Below are positions 62,601 to 64,000 of a stretch of DNA of 64,000 nucleotides, one piece after another. Every line of letters starts with the position of its first letter. Within the stretch, counting starts at the first letter, position 1. Under the pieces are notes generated by a model. The model ran no database searches and was not told the DNA's origin. It saw nothing but the letters and a program-made list of their open reading frames with translations. The stretch spans positions 7,750,001 through 7,814,000 of the forward strand of contig JAUJPP010000012.1 in NCBI GenBank assembly GCA_030562195.1, in the 5' to 3' direction. Source of the stretch: Nipponacmea schrenckii (taxonomy: Eukaryota > Mollusca > Gastropoda > Lottiidae). Position numbers and translations under genes: made by a program.

Positions 62601-64000
62601 CACCATAACTGGTCATAGTGCTGGTGGGTGTGATGTTGGATTACATATTATATCTCCACTTAGTAAAGGTAAGTTTAGATTTCATCTCCACTCAGTAAAG
62701 GTAAATTTATATATTATCTCCACTCAGTATAGGTAAGTTTGCATAATCTTCATTAAGTAAAGGCACGTATTGTATATATTTTCTCCACTAAGTAAAGGTA
62801 AGTTTATAATATCCTCATCCTGTAAGGGTAAGTTTGTATAATTATATTTCCACTCAGTAAAGGTATATATAATGTATTTCCACTTAGTTTAGGTAAGTAT
62901 TATACCTTCACTTAGTTAAGTTTACTATATATTATATCTCCACTTAGTAAAGGTAACTATATATTATATATCCATTTAGTAAAGATATGTTTTATATTAT
63001 ATCTCCACCCAATAAAGGTAGGTTTATATAGTTATATTTCCACTCAGCATAGGTACGTTTGTATATTATCTATATCCCCATCTTGTAAGGGTAAGTTTTG
63101 TATAATTATATTTCCACTCAGTAAAGGTAAGTTTATAATGTATCCCCACTTAGTAAAGATATGTTTTATATTATATCTCCACCCAATAAAGGTAGGTTTA
63201 TATAATTATATTTCCACTCAGTATAGGTACGTTTGTATATTATCTATATCACCATCCTGTAAGGGTAAGTTTTGTATAATTATAATTCCACTAGTAAAGG
63301 TAAGTTTATAATGTATCCCCACTTAGTAAAGATATGTTTTATATTATATCTCCACCCAATAAAGGTAGGCTTATATAATTATATTTCCACTCAGTAAGGT
63401 AAGTATATATTATTTCTCAACTAAGTAAAGGTAGTTTTATATATTATATCTCCACCCAGTAAAATTAAGTATGTATTATATATCCACGTAGTATAGATTG
63501 ACCCCAAACATAACATGTTTCGGTAATGATATCCGGCATGTTGTACAGCGGGAGTTCGATGCGAACCTGTAAAACCTACTACAGGGTTTTGATACAGATG
63601 TAAAGCCGCCATAGGTTTAATGACTGTCTTAATATCTCATTAGTTCAGACAAATTGATATATTATTCTTCTCTCAGTATAGGTAAGATTATATTGTTACA
63701 TCGTAAGGTAAGATCGTATAGGCCTATTATATAACTATATTTATATTATAAATATCTGTTTAGTATAGGTAAGTTAAAACATAACAATTTTATTTCCACT
63801 TAGACGTATATTTTCTTTTATTGAAACAAAATTATTACTGCAAAGTTGACCATTCCGTATACTTTCAGGTCTCTTTCGGTATGCAGTAATGGAAAGTGGA
63901 TCGCCCTTATCTTTTTGGTGCGTTTCTGAAAATGAAAATGGTTTGAAGCAAGTTATAGATGAATTCGCGAAGGCTAATAATTGTTATTATGAAGCAAGTA
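59657..64000 (+). CDS. Carboxylesterase/cholinesterase-like protein, partial at window end
   Basis: Secreted or membrane-linked alpha/beta-hydrolase fold esterase. Exons: 59657-59857, 60809-60979, 62177-62318, 62483-62668, 63869 to beyond 64000; junctions are GT/AG and in phase. Residues 1-19 form a signal peptide (MNLIEIVLVFRLISLALCEK). Then GVPYARPPIDQYRF (the family GIPYAxPP..xxRF box), SEDCLYLNIYVPV, the oxyanion-hole [26 protein letters not shown] with FGGD, the nucleophile elbow GHSAGG (GxSxG, catalytic Ser), and FRYAVMESGSP. Oddities: the elbow has His where family members usually have Glu (GESAGG), and the third residue of the HGGG motif is Ser. The Glu/Asp and His of the triad lie outside the window. 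The gene is divergent to its broken paralogue at 49474-52026. Confidence 0.88.
62669..63790 (+). repeat. Tandem array of exon 4 donor junctions (intact esterase)
   Basis: Directly after the real exon 4 donor (AGTAAAG|GTAAGT at 62668/62669), intron 4 consists largely of about 27 imperfect units of roughly 28-40 bp. They read (T)CTCCACTCAGTAAAG|GTAAGTTTATAT and variants (GTAGGT, GTACGT, AAGATATGT). A higher-order repeat of about 170 bp made of five such units is visible at about 63000-63170, 63171-63341 and partly beyond. At least ten units keep a consensus-like AG|GTAAGT. An unrelated patch at about 63490-63650 interrupts the array. Confidence 0.92.

Overview
This is a window of an AT-rich animal nuclear genome: GT/AG-spliced genes with short exons, a tRNA-derived SINE, MITEs, LINE and Penelope-like relics and a broken DNA-virus insertion. 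The repeat types (Pearl/HINE-like modular elements with a central tandem core and a CGGA microsatellite) and the P2X7-like and THAP relics suggest a lophotrochozoan, most likely a mollusc. This is inference; no species is named.

Region 1 (1-32.3 kb) holds the conserved housekeeping genes. SKIV2L (Ski2 RNA helicase of the cytoplasmic exosome cofactor) is on the minus strand in 24 coding exons that sum exactly to 1236 codons plus stop. CDC26 (APC/C subunit, minus) and PRPF4 (U4/U6 snRNP WD40 protein, plus, 15 coding exons, 519 aa) lie head to head across about 660 bp containing a TCTCGCGAG promoter motif. The human genes have the same divergent arrangement. A small unrecognised membrane protein (minus, 31.2-31.6 kb) follows. 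Introns carry several MITEs, a hAT-type MITE, a SINE and modular repeats.

Region 2 (32.3-43 kb) is repeat-rich: a 516-bp tandem duplication, two long Pearl-like elements, a tyrosine-recombinase relic, a long-TIR element, two MITE families, and decayed P2X7-like and THAP-domain genes.

Region 3 (43-48.3 kb) is a decayed endogenous virus or transposon of the Maverick/Polinton-adintovirus type. It has protein-primed family B DNA polymerase on plus, and minor capsid protein, packaging ATPase, a hydrophobic core/membrane-like protein and double-jelly-roll major capsid protein on minus.

Region 4 (48.5-64 kb) has two paralogous carboxylesterase/cholinesterase-like genes in divergent orientation. 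The left copy is broken; the right copy looks intact and runs off the window end. LINE and Penelope-like relics lie between them.

The most unusual signal is the repeated tandem amplification of exon-intron junctions. SKIV2L intron 10 ends in an array of copies of the exon 11 acceptor plus the first exonic bases. Both esterase paralogues have, directly downstream of exon 4, an array of copies of the exon 4 end plus its donor site. Each array is a string of decoy splice sites.
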